From Myxococcota bacterium (GTDB lineage Bacteria > Myxococcota_A > UBA9160 > UBA4427), in contig JAQWRT010000005.1 of NCBI GenBank assembly GCA_029243605.1, positions 1-64,000 of the forward strand: a DNA stretch of 64,000 bases, given 5' to 3'. The position numbers were made by a program, and so were the translations under genes. The notes under the pieces are model-generated. The model ran no database searches, was not told the origin of the DNA, and worked only from the letters and a program-made list of their open reading frames with translations. Position 1 is the stretch's first letter; the number at the start of each line of letters is the position of its first letter. Of this stretch, positions 52,377 to 60,486 are shown one piece after another.

Positions 52377-53603
52377 ATGTTTCGCTTTATCGGCTTGCTT
52401 GGCTTGCTCGCTTGGCTCTTGCCCGCCGCGGCTCCGGCCGACTCGACCAGCGATCTCGAACCGTTCGAAGCCTTGGAGTTCATCGAACTCGAACCAATCG
52501 GTGCCCACTCGGTCTGGGTGACCGATGTCATCTTTCGCCAAAGCCTTCTCTTCGACGCCGATACCGGCGAGGCTCTCGCCACCATCGGAAATGCTATGGG
52601 ATCCTTCCCAAAGCCTCCGATTTTCTCGAGCTCTCGAAACGAGTTCTACGTGCCCGAAGCCCAAAGGGAATGGGGGCATCGAGGCGAACGAACCGACTTC
52701 GTCACGGTCTACGATGCCAAGACGCTCCAAGCCGAGACCCAAATCGTGATTCCGACCCAGAGCGGAGAAAGTGCGGGGAATGTCGGCTACGCGAATCTCC
52801 TCGACGGGGAGGACACCCTGGCGATCTACAACCAGTTTCCCGCTCAATCGGTCTCGCTCATCGACGTGGGCGAGCGAGCCTTTATCGGATCGGTCTCAAC
52901 CGGAGGGTGCGCGGGAATCTACCCGACCGGCGAGCTTAGTTTTGCCACCCTCTGCGGGGACGGGACCCTACGCGAAGTGGAAGTCGACGCCGAGGGTCAG
53001 CTGATTCGCGACGAGTCGACATCCGCCTTCTTCAATGTGGTGGAAGATCCCGTCATGATGAATGGCAGCCGAGTCGGGGACCGCTGGGTCTTCATCAGCT
53101 TCAGTGGCGTAATCCACGATGTCGACTTTGGCACGAGCCCTCCGACGGTTCGTTCCTGGTCCGGGGTTGACACCCTCGAGAAGAGCGAGGGCTGGCGGCC
53201 GGGCGGTCGACAAGGATCCGGCGCCCACCAGCAACTCGAGCGACTCTATATTCTCTTTCACGCCGGCGAGTCGGGTAGTCACAAAGATCCGGGCCCCGAG
53301 GTCTGGGTCTTCGATCTGAAGGCTGGCAGCCGGATCGACCGCTTCTCCCTTCCGAATATGGACGCCTCCGCCATCGCCGGCCTGCTGGGATTGGAGGGAG
53401 GCTTCGCGGGATGGCTTCTGGAGAATATCGTCCCGGCCACCGGCGGAGATACCCTCGCCATCACCCAGGACGATGAACCCCTCCTTCTCGTTCGCAATTC
53501 CAGCTTGCCCATTGCAGCGGTCCTGGATGCCCAAACAGGCGAACACCTCCGAAACCTCACAGAAATTGGAATTTCTGGCTATCAATTGACGGTGCCCCGA
53601 TGA
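52377..53603 (+). CDS. mauB: TTQ amine dehydrogenase large subunit (AauB/MauB)
   Basis: The ATG at 52377 has GGAGG nine bases upstream. The 408-aa protein has a signal peptide (FIGLLGLLAWLLPAAAPA) and then repeated WD-like beta-propeller blades: GAHSVWVTDVIFRQSLLFDA, DTLAIYNQFPAQSVSLIDVG, FIGSVSTGGCAGIYPTGELS, ARRLYILFH-type HQQLERLYILFHAGESGSHK, EVWVFDLKAGSRIDRFSLPN. This is the heavy subunit of methylamine or aromatic amine dehydrogenase, periplasmic. It oxidises primary amines to aldehydes with its TTQ-bearing partner. The cluster lacks mauG, closer to the aau type. Its TGA overlaps the mauE ATG. Confidence 0.93.
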   Translation: MFRFIGLLGLLAWLLPAAAPADSTSDLEPFEALEFIELEPIGAHSVWVTDVIFRQSLLFDADTGEALATIGNAMGSFPKPPIFSSSRNEFYVPEAQREWGHRGERTDFVTVYDAKTLQAETQIVIPTQSGESAGNVGYANLLDGEDTLAIYNQFPAQSVSLIDVGERAFIGSVSTGGCAGIYPTGELSFATLCGDGTLREVEVDAEGQLIRDESTSAFFNVVEDPVMMNGSRVGDRWVFISFSGVIHDVDFGTSPPTVRSWSGVDTLEKSEGWRPGGRQGSGAHQQLERLYILFHAGESGSHKDPGPEVWVFDLKAGSRIDRFSLPNMDASAIAGLLGLEGGFAGWLLENIVPATGGDTLAITQDDEPLLLVRNSSLPIAAVLDAQTGEHLRNLTEIGISGYQLTVPR

Positions 53604-54154
53604 ACCTATTCACCGCCGGACTCGACCCGGTTCTCGACGCCCTCTTCCGAATCGGCCTCTGCGCGGTCTTCCTGGGCGCATGCATCCACAAGGCCAGGGA
53701 CCTGAATACATTTTCGGCCACCCTTGGCGACTACCACCTGCTCCCCGCACACCTCTCGGGTGCCGCGGCCAGGGCTCTCGCCACCAGCGAGGCCATCGTG
53801 GGCGTGGCGCTGCTCATGCCCACTCTCGATCCCCTGGGACCCCTCGGCGGCCTCGGCCTCTTTGCGCTCTACAGCGCCGCCATCGGGATCAACCTGGCTC
53901 GGGGCCGGCGACATATCGACTGCGGATGTACGGGCTTCGGGCAAGTCCCGCAAACCATCAGCGGCATGCTGCTGGTTCGCAACGCCGGGCTCGCCATGCT
54001 GGCCATCGCGCTCCTCGTCCCCGCCGCCCCTCGGCCCCTGGCCTGGCTCGACTTCGTCTCCATCGCCGGGGGGCTGATCCTTGGGGCGCTCGCCTGGCTC
54101 GCCGCGCACGAACTCGGCCGCACCCCACCGCCGATCCAGGAGGAAGCGTCATGA
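53600..54154 (+). CDS. mauE: MauE-like membrane protein for amine dehydrogenase maturation
   Basis: The 184-aa protein has four to five membrane helices and a conserved CGCTGFGQVP segment near residue 112, matching MauE/methylamine utilisation membrane proteins related to DoxX. It supports disulfide formation or folding of the small subunit with MauD. It overlaps the large-subunit gene by ATGA and the next gene by ATGA. Confidence 0.92.
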   Translation: MNLFTAGLDPVLDALFRIGLCAVFLGACIHKARDLNTFSATLGDYHLLPAHLSGAAARALATSEAIVGVALLMPTLDPLGPLGGLGLFALYSAAIGINLARGRRHIDCGCTGFGQVPQTISGMLLVRNAGLAMLAIALLVPAAPRPLAWLDFVSIAGGLILGALAWLAAHELGRTPPPIQEEAS

Positions 54155-54783
54155 GCGATGCCCTCGCGATTTCCAATGCCCTGCTCTGGATCGGCCTGAT
54201 CGTCCTGGGCTTCGTCGTCATGGCACTCACGCGCCAAATCGGCTTGCTCCACGAACGCCTGGGACCCGCCGGCGCCCTCGCCCAGGAGCGCGGTCCGAAG
54301 GTGGGCGACGCGATCCCCCGCCTTGAGTTCCCCGACATGATGGGGACACCGGTGGAGCTTGGGGGAGAGTCGCCGGGTGTTCGCACCCTTCTCTTTTTCC
54401 TTTCCCCCAATTGCCCGATCTGTGAAAGCCTGCTCCCCACCCTCCTGAAGGTGGCCCAGGACGAGGACCCGGGGCTGCGCCTGATTCTCGCCAGCGACGG
54501 CGAACCCGACGAGCACCGCGAATTTCGCGCGCGCAAGGGCCTTGAAGACCAGGCCTACGTGCTCTCCCTGGAACTCGGGCTGAAATTCGCCGTCTCGAAG
54601 CTTCCCACGGCAATTCTGCTCGACGAGCAGGGGATCGTCCGCGCCAAGGGCCTGGTCAACTCGCGCGAACACCTCGAGAGCCTATTCAACGCCCACGAAC
54701 TCGGGGCGGGCTCGATCCAGGAATTCATGGCCCAGGAAAATCCAGCCCCCAATCCCATCGTCCAAGTGGAGGCCCAAAGATGA
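54151..54783 (+). CDS. mauD: MauD-like thioredoxin-fold protein
   Basis: The ATG at 54151 overlaps the mauE stop. The 210-aa protein has an N-terminal membrane anchor (LLWIGLIVLGFVVMALT) and a thioredoxin-like domain with LFFLSPNCPICESLLPTLLK (active CPIC) and KFAVSKLPTAILLDEQGIVR (cis-Pro). It should act in the periplasm to form or shuffle the small subunit's six disulfides. Confidence 0.93.
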   Translation: MSDALAISNALLWIGLIVLGFVVMALTRQIGLLHERLGPAGALAQERGPKVGDAIPRLEFPDMMGTPVELGGESPGVRTLLFFLSPNCPICESLLPTLLKVAQDEDPGLRLILASDGEPDEHREFRARKGLEDQAYVLSLELGLKFAVSKLPTAILLDEQGIVRAKGLVNSREHLESLFNAHELGAGSIQEFMAQENPAPNPIVQVEAQR

Positions 54784-55328
54784 GTCGACTCGATCGCTGG
54801 CTTGAAGATTCCGCTCGGGGGCTGGCCCGAGGTGCAGGAAGGCGAAGCTTTCTTGCCTGGGTCGGCCGACTTTCCCTGGGCGCTCTCGGAGCCTCGACCC
54901 TTCCCCTGCTCCCGGTCGCCCGAGCGAATAACGAGAGTCAGGCCCTGCCCGAAGAAGTCGATGGGCCCGAGGGCGATCCCGGCGATTGCAATTATTGGCG
55001 CCACTGCGCCGTCGACGGTTTTCTCTGCGAGTGCTGCGGCGGCAGTACCACTGGGTGCCCTCCGGGCACAAGTTCCAGCCCGGTCACCTGGGTGGGCACC
55101 TGCCTCAACCCGGCGGACAATACCCACTACATGATTTCTTATAACGATTGCTGCGGAAAGGGTTATTGCGGCCGCTGCAACTGCAACCGCAACGAGGGAG
55201 AGCGGCCCGACTACCACTGGTACCGCGCGAACGATATCAACTGGTGCGGCGGAGCTCCCAGCCAGTCCTACCACTGCTCGGTGGCTCGGGTCATCGGTCG
55301 CGCCAGCGAGCAACAGCCCGAGCGATGA
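54780..55328 (+). CDS. mauA: TTQ amine dehydrogenase small subunit (AauA/MauA)
   Basis: The 182-aa precursor has a twin-arginine signal (RRSFLAWVGRLSLGALGAS from Arg21). The mature part is Cys-rich: DCNYWRHCAVDGFLCECCGG and ISYNDCCGKGYCGRCNCN. The two tryptophans that become TTQ are Trp104 (VTWVGTC) and Trp155 (INWCGGAP), followed by SYHCS. The fold is secreted already folded by Tat and TTQ is made afterwards. With the large subunit it oxidises methylamine or aromatic amines. Sequence alone cannot fix the substrate. Confidence 0.94.
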   Translation: MSRLDRWLEDSARGLARGAGRRSFLAWVGRLSLGALGASTLPLLPVARANNESQALPEEVDGPEGDPGDCNYWRHCAVDGFLCECCGGSTTGCPPGTSSSPVTWVGTCLNPADNTHYMISYNDCCGKGYCGRCNCNRNEGERPDYHWYRANDINWCGGAPSQSYHCSVARVIGRASEQQPER

Positions 55329-55750
55329 AAATCACTTGGGGCCTGGCTTGGCTCGCCTTGATCGCGGCGAGCTTGCCCGCCGCTCGACTCCACGCGGAGA
55401 CGCCTTCGGTCGCCGAGGATTACGTGCTCCACTGTTCGGCATGCCACGGTCGCGACGGGACCGGGTCCCCCGGCCTCGTTCCCTCCCTGGGCGAAATCGC
55501 TCCCCTCCTGGGCGATCCCAGGGGCCGGGTCTATCTCGCCAGCGTCCCGGGCGTCGCCCAGGCGCCGCTTTCCGATGCTCGCATCGCGCGACTCCTGAAC
55601 TGGGTCCTCGACGAATACGCCAACACTCGGGTCACCCCGCCCTATAGCGCGGGGGAAGTCGCGGAACTCAGGGCGTCCCCCCTGCGCGACCCCTTGGCCT
55701 TCAGAGCCACTCTGGTCCTCGAGGACGTGCCCCGGGGCCCAACGGACTGA
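55325..55750 (+). CDS. Monohaem c-type cytochrome of the amine dehydrogenase operon
   Basis: The ATG at 55325 overlaps the small-subunit TGA. The 141-aa product has a signal peptide and one haem site, CSACH at 37-41, then GTGSPGLVPSLGEIAPLLGD and LSDARIARLLNWVLDEYANT. The usual Met ligand before LSD is replaced (PGVAQAPLSD), and the mature protein contains no Met at all. The position matches the small cytochrome gene (orf-2) downstream of aauA in Alcaligenes faecalis. It could be the electron acceptor or a maturation factor. Confidence 0.88.
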   Translation: MKITWGLAWLALIAASLPAARLHAETPSVAEDYVLHCSACHGRDGTGSPGLVPSLGEIAPLLGDPRGRVYLASVPGVAQAPLSDARIARLLNWVLDEYANTRVTPPYSAGEVAELRASPLRDPLAFRATLVLEDVPRGPTD

Positions 55751-55847
55751 CCCGGGGTTTTCCCCAGAATACCGACCGGGCACCCCGGACCTGGGGCCAC
55801 TCGGGCGACCGAACACGGCTCGTGCTCCGTCGGACCCCGGGCATCGC

Positions 55848-56726
55848 CTAGCCGATACGCACCGTATCGGCGGGCTCCTCGATCACCCCATTCTCGAGCT
55901 CACCGAGGCCCGAGATCGCGATCTTGACCACATCCCCGGCTTGCAAGAATTTCGGCGGCTTCATCACCACGCCCACACCACTCGGCGTACCCGTCGGGAT
56001 CACATCACCCGGTTCCAAGGTAAACGCGGTGGAGAGATGCTCGATCAGGCTGGGGATGTTGAAAATCAGGTGCTTGGTATTACTCGATTGCCTCAATTCC
56101 CCGTTTACCCAGGTTCGAACATCCAGACTATGGGGATCGGGAACCTCATCCGCGCTGACGATCGCCGGGCCCAGGGGGCAATGGGTATCCCAAGATTTCC
56201 CCATGGTGAAAGTCGGTACCCGAAGCTGCCAATCGCGAACCGAAACGTCATTGCAGATCGTGTAGCCGGCGACGACTTCGTAGGCCCGCTCCTTGGGGAC
56301 GTGGCGACAGCGCTTACCAATGACCACCGCCAGCTCCCCTTCGTAGTCCAGGGCTGGAGAGGCTCGGGGCAAATGAAAGGGCTCGTTCGGGGGGTGGGCC
56401 GAGGTCGACTGCTTGTTGAAGATCATCGGATGCTTCGGCGTTTCCATTCCGGCTTCGGCTACGTGATCGGCATAATTCAGACCCACGGCAAGAATTTTCG
56501 GAGGCCGCAAGATCGGCGACTCGAGATGAATATCCGCCAGGGCTAGACGCGAGCTGCCCGTCTCAAGGGCCGAACGCGCTGCGTCCATAGCCGAGTCCCC
56601 CGCTTCGAGAAACGCGACCATTTCCCGGGGAAGGTCGGGGTTCGCCGCGCTCAGGTCGACGACGGACTCGCCATCCAGGATCCCGATTCGGGTGGTCCCG
56701 CTCTCGGTGAACGTAATCAGTCTCAT
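55848..56726 (-). CDS. Fumarylacetoacetate hydrolase-family protein
   Basis: From ATG 56726 (AAAGGAAAGAG upstream) the 292-aa protein has the FAH pattern: KILAVGLNYADHVAEAGMET, FNKQSTSA, PALDYEGELAVVIGKRCRHV, then GYTICNDVSVRDWQ and LEPGDVIPTGTPSGVGVVMK. The metal-binding acids (DYEGELA) are present. Members hydrolyse 2-oxo acids with C-C bond cleavage or act as isomerases/decarboxylases in aromatic degradation. An aromatic amine route from the upstream operon is possible but the genes are convergent. Confidence 0.92.
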   Translation of the reverse strand: MRLITFTESGTTRIGILDGESVVDLSAANPDLPREMVAFLEAGDSAMDAARSALETGSSRLALADIHLESPILRPPKILAVGLNYADHVAEAGMETPKHPMIFNKQSTSAHPPNEPFHLPRASPALDYEGELAVVIGKRCRHVPKERAYEVVAGYTICNDVSVRDWQLRVPTFTMGKSWDTHCPLGPAIVSADEVPDPHSLDVRTWVNGELRQSSNTKHLIFNIPSLIEHLSTAFTLEPGDVIPTGTPSGVGVVMKPPKFLQAGDVVKIAISGLGELENGVIEEPADTVRIG

Positions 56727-56946
56727 GGTCTCTTTCCTTTCCCGTTCTCCAGAATCCGGAGAGTTCGTCATTCAAGCAGACGTAATTGATTCGTGTATTC
56801 AGCGTTTCCAGAACTTTTCTTAGCGAACGCCTTCCCGAGCAACGGCCCAAAATGCATAGCCGTTGATCGCCCAGCGATCGACCGAAGTCGGGAGTGTAGC
56901 CGCCACAAGAGGTGCCGCAGGGTGTCGCCTAAAGGGGCGGAAGCTT

Positions 56947-57513
56947 CTAGAGCGCGAAGATATTCAGCGTCATAGCGACTCGCTTCGCCGGGTCGAGACC
57001 TTCGGCGGCTTGTTCCTCGAGCTCAGCCCGAAGCTCGGGGCCCTGATCAGCCTTGGGAACCGGAACGAAGCCGAGGCTCGCGTAGAAGGGCGCGTTCCAG
57101 GCCAGATGCCGAAAAGTCGTAAGGCTCAGGCAGGAGAAACCCGCCTCTCTCGCCCAGCCCGCCACGTGCAGGACCAACCCCGTCCCCAGGCCCCGGCGCC
57201 CGTGCTCGGGCAGCACGTCCAACTGCCGAAGGTGAGGGGCGCCGTCTACTAGGCTGACCACGGCGTAGCCCACCGGCGCCCGAGAAGAAGCTTCACGAAT
57301 AATCCAGAGGTGGCCCACCTCAAGAGCCGCCTCAAGGACCGAGAGGGGAAGGGTCTGCTCGCGCAAGGCCAGGGGCAGGTCCTCGAGGGGAAAGAGCGCT
57401 CCTGCCCGGGCCTCGATGGTCGAGAGCAGGGGGATTTCGTCCCGGCGCGGGTACTCGATGGCATAGCCCTCGGGCATCTTTCGTCGCGAGGCAGGGCCCG
57501 GGACCGCGCCCAT
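56947..57513 (-). CDS. GNAT-family N-acetyltransferase
   Basis: ATG 57513 overlaps the COQ4 gene stop by one base (TGATG), giving 188 aa. The GNAT core is GYAVVSLVDGAPHLRQLDVL followed by the acetyl-CoA loop EHGRRGLGTGLVLHVAGWAR and FYASLGFVPV. Substrate unknown. Translation is coupled to the COQ4-like gene. Confidence 0.87.
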   Translation of the reverse strand: MGAVPGPASRRKMPEGYAIEYPRRDEIPLLSTIEARAGALFPLEDLPLALREQTLPLSVLEAALEVGHLWIIREASSRAPVGYAVVSLVDGAPHLRQLDVLPEHGRRGLGTGLVLHVAGWAREAGFSCLSLTTFRHLAWNAPFYASLGFVPVPKADQGPELRAELEEQAAEGLDPAKRVAMTLNIFAL

Positions 57514-58175
57514 CAAGCGAGGCCGTATTCCTCGCGCAATGCGGCGAGGGGAGTCTCCCAGTACTCCTCCCAATGCACGGTCATCAAGGGCCGAGCCCGG
57601 CGTCCGAGGGCCCAACCCTCGGTGATGGCATCCATCACCACCGGGAGCAACTCGGGTTTGTAGAGCACCATCTGGAGGGGGCGAGTCGCGATAATCATGG
57701 CGGGGTAGGGGGCCGGCGTCTGGGCGACGGTAAAGCTCACCACCCGAACCTCGCCCAGGGGTGTCGTGTCGAAGCCCGTCAGCACATGAAAGAGATCGTG
57801 AAGTTGGAAACCGCGTTCGGCCAAATAGCCCGGGTCAGTTCCCCGGGCCCTGTGCGCGCCGATGAACGCCGACTCGCGAAGCAGATTTGCGTCGAGGTCG
57901 TTGTCCACCAGGTAACGGGCAAATTCTCGGCCCAGGGATCCGTCAGCCAGACTTGCGAGTTCTTCGACATCCGGACTCGGGCTGAGGTAGCGATCCTCGA
58001 GCATCTCTTTGGCTTGGGGAGCATTGAGGGCCAGGGCATCAAAGCCCGCGAGCGCGGCCTCGTCACCCAGGCGCATATAGTCCAGAGCCAGGGGAACCGA
58101 GGCTCGAGGATCCCAAGTGGCCAGGGACTCGAGCAAACTCTGGGCAAGCTCGGGGTCGAGTTCAGGCGATTTCAT
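57513..58175 (-). CDS. coq4: COQ4-family ubiquinone biosynthesis protein
   Basis: The 220-aa protein has the COQ4 hallmark HDLFHVLTGFDTTPLGEVRV with the HDxxH-type metal-binding motif, plus an upstream helical block (GREFARYLVDNDLDANLLRE). COQ4 binds a metal and a prenyl lipid and acts in quinone ring modification (C1 decarboxylation/hydroxylation in eukaryotes). It lies 70 bp after the symporter gene. Confidence 0.88.
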   Translation of the reverse strand: MKSPELDPELAQSLLESLATWDPRASVPLALDYMRLGDEAALAGFDALALNAPQAKEMLEDRYLSPSPDVEELASLADGSLGREFARYLVDNDLDANLLRESAFIGAHRARGTDPGYLAERGFQLHDLFHVLTGFDTTPLGEVRVVSFTVAQTPAPYPAMIIATRPLQMVLYKPELLPVVMDAITEGWALGRRARPLMTVHWEEYWETPLAALREEYGLA

Positions 58176-58245
58176 ATCAATAACTCCTTCCAGCTATTTC
58201 CCTTGGCATTCGCCACCCGCTTCCCCGGCCTCAAAGCTCCAACAC

Positions 58246-60027
58246 TCAGCGAGGGACCCGGATCGTTTCCACCAGGCGCTTAACGGACTCGGGCGGGGGT
58301 GCGGTCAAGCGGGAGATCGTGAGCGAAACGGCGAAATTCAGCAGCATGCCCAGGGTCCCGATGCCTTCGGGCGATATGCCGAAAAGCCAGTGGGCACTGG
58401 TATTCGCTTCGGGGTTCACGAATTTGAAGTAGATGATATAAGCCGCCGTGAAGACGATCCCCACCACCATGCCGGCCACTGCGCCCTCACGATTCATACG
58501 CTTTGAAAAAATTCCGAGAACAATGGCGGGAAAAAACGAGGCCGCCGCCAGACCAAAGGCGAAGGCGACCACCTGGGCAACAAAGCCCGGCGGGTTGACC
58601 CCAAAATAGCCCGCGATGCAGACCGCAACCCCTGCCGCCATCCGCGCGTAGAGGAGTTCCTGCTTTTCGGTGATTCCTGGCATGAGGATATTCTTCAATA
58701 AATCGTGGGAAATCGACGCCGAAATCACGAGCAGCAAACCCGCTGCGGTGGAGAGCGCCGCGGCCAGGCCACCCGCCGCCACCAGGGCGATTACCCAATT
58801 GGGAAGGCGGGCGATTTCCGGATTCGCGAGCACCATGATATCCCGGTCGACATAGAGTTCGTTGGGGCCGTCCGCTTTGGGGTTGGCGTAACGCGGCTCG
58901 CCCAAGCTACCCCTTTCAGGATCTCGGACGAGCTTGAGGCTCTTATCACCGGGCATCTTCCCGAACGCTCCGCCCGGTGCATACTGGATCAACCCGTCGT
59001 CGTTCTTGTCTACCCAGGCGAGTAGCCCGGTGTTCTCCCAATTCTGGAACCACTCGGGCATGGAGGCATAGGCTTGCCCCTCGACGGTTTCAATCAGGTT
59101 CGTCCGTGCGAATGCCGCGACTGCGGGCGCCGTGGTATAGAGCAGAGCGATGAAGAGAAGGGCATAACCCGCCGAGAGCCGGGCATCGCGCACCCGGGGC
59201 ACGGTGAAGAAGCGAATGATCACATGGGGCAGACCCGCCGTGCCCACCATCAGGGCCGCGGTGATGAAGAAGACGTCGATGGTCTCTTTCTTCCCGTTGG
59301 TGTAAGCGGCAAACCCGAGCTCGCGATGGAGACCGTCTAATTTATCAAGCAAATAGATGCCGGTATCCTTCCCCGAAGCATCCAGCACCGTCGAGCCGAA
59401 ACCGACCTGGGGAAAAACTTCTCCGGTCATGGCCATAGAAATGAAAATCGCGGGCACCAGAAAAGCGAAGATCAGCACGCAATATTGGGCGACCTGGGTA
59501 TAGGTGATGCCCTTCATGCCCCCCATGACCGCATAGAGAAAAACGATCCCCATGCCGATCAGGACGCCTAAGCCGATCTCCACATCCAGGAAGCGGGAAA
59601 ACACTACGCCCACCCCGCGCATCTGGCCGGCGACGTAGGTAAAGGAAACAAAGATCGCGCAGACAACCGCCACCAATCGCGCCTGCTTCGAGTAGTACCT
59701 CTGACCCACGAAATCGGGCACCGTGTACTGCCCGAATTTCCTGAGATAGGGCGCCAGCAGCAGGGCCAGCAGCACATAGCCCCCGGTCCAGCCCATCAGG
59801 TAATAGGCCCCGTCGTGGCCGCTAAACGAGATGATCCCCGCCATGGAAATGAACGAGGCCGCGGACATCCAGTCCGCCGCCGTCGCCAAGCCGTTGGCCA
59901 GGGGGGAGACATGGCCTCCAGCGACGTAGAAGCCCTTGGTCGTCTTTACCCGGGACAAAATCGCGATGCCTATATAGAGGGCAAAGGTCAGGCCAACGAT
60001 CAGGTATGTCCAAGTCTGGAGATCCAT
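58246..60027 (-). CDS. Sodium:solute symporter, acetate permease (ActP)-like
   Basis: The 593-aa protein has 13 membrane helices and the SSS pattern: GFYVAGGHVSPLANGLATAA, DWMSAASFISMAGIISF, YTVPDFVGQRYYSKQARLVA, then FTYVAGQMRGVGVVFSR. A soluble insertion of about 100 residues near 330-420 is typical of the DUF4212-partnered subgroup. It should take up acetate or other short organic acids with Na+. The small DUF4212 subunit precedes it by 24 bp. Confidence 0.92.
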   Translation of the reverse strand: MDLQTWTYLIVGLTFALYIGIAILSRVKTTKGFYVAGGHVSPLANGLATAADWMSAASFISMAGIISFSGHDGAYYLMGWTGGYVLLALLLAPYLRKFGQYTVPDFVGQRYYSKQARLVAVVCAIFVSFTYVAGQMRGVGVVFSRFLDVEIGLGVLIGMGIVFLYAVMGGMKGITYTQVAQYCVLIFAFLVPAIFISMAMTGEVFPQVGFGSTVLDASGKDTGIYLLDKLDGLHRELGFAAYTNGKKETIDVFFITAALMVGTAGLPHVIIRFFTVPRVRDARLSAGYALLFIALLYTTAPAVAAFARTNLIETVEGQAYASMPEWFQNWENTGLLAWVDKNDDGLIQYAPGGAFGKMPGDKSLKLVRDPERGSLGEPRYANPKADGPNELYVDRDIMVLANPEIARLPNWVIALVAAGGLAAALSTAAGLLLVISASISHDLLKNILMPGITEKQELLYARMAAGVAVCIAGYFGVNPPGFVAQVVAFAFGLAAASFFPAIVLGIFSKRMNREGAVAGMVVGIVFTAAYIIYFKFVNPEANTSAHWLFGISPEGIGTLGMLLNFAVSLTISRLTAPPPESVKRLVETIRVPR

Positions 60028-60051
60028 CGCGTGCTCGCCTACTCCCGCTTT

Positions 60052-60357
60052 CTAGGACTCATCGACGCCGAATTTCCGGTCGATCCGGTTCATCTTCCAG
60101 GCGTACAAAAAGATCAGGGCGACGAAAACATAGATCGAACCCTGCTGGGCGAACCAGAAGCCGAGCTTGAACCCCCCCACACGGATCTCATTGAGGGGCT
60201 CGACGAGCAGAATCCCGAATCCGTAGGAGACAATGAACCAGACCGCGAGAAGCCAGCCCATCAAACGAAGATTCGCCCGCCAGTAGGCGCGATGAGTCTC
60301 TTCAGTCCCTGCCGCCTCGGAGTCGGGTTGCGAAGTCTCTTCCTGCATCTCCTGCAT
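60052..60357 (-). CDS. DUF4212 small subunit of sodium:solute symporter
   Basis: The 101-aa protein has two membrane helices and the DUF4212 pattern YWRANLRLMGWLLAVWFIVS, then VGGFKLGFWFAQQGSIYVFV. The N-terminal 20 residues are acidic. It forms a two-gene transporter with the following SSS protein. Confidence 0.93.
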   Translation of the reverse strand: MQEMQEETSQPDSEAAGTEETHRAYWRANLRLMGWLLAVWFIVSYGFGILLVEPLNEIRVGGFKLGFWFAQQGSIYVFVALIFLYAWKMNRIDRKFGVDES

Positions 60358-60486
60358 CGTTCTCCTAAGCCGAAGAGGGGCGAGAGCTTTTACGCTTCCG
60401 GGCTCCTCGGACGCTCAAACCGAAGGAAGCCTATCACGCGAAGCCTTTTTCAGAAATAGCGACCGGCTGCTCTCCACGGGCCTCTC

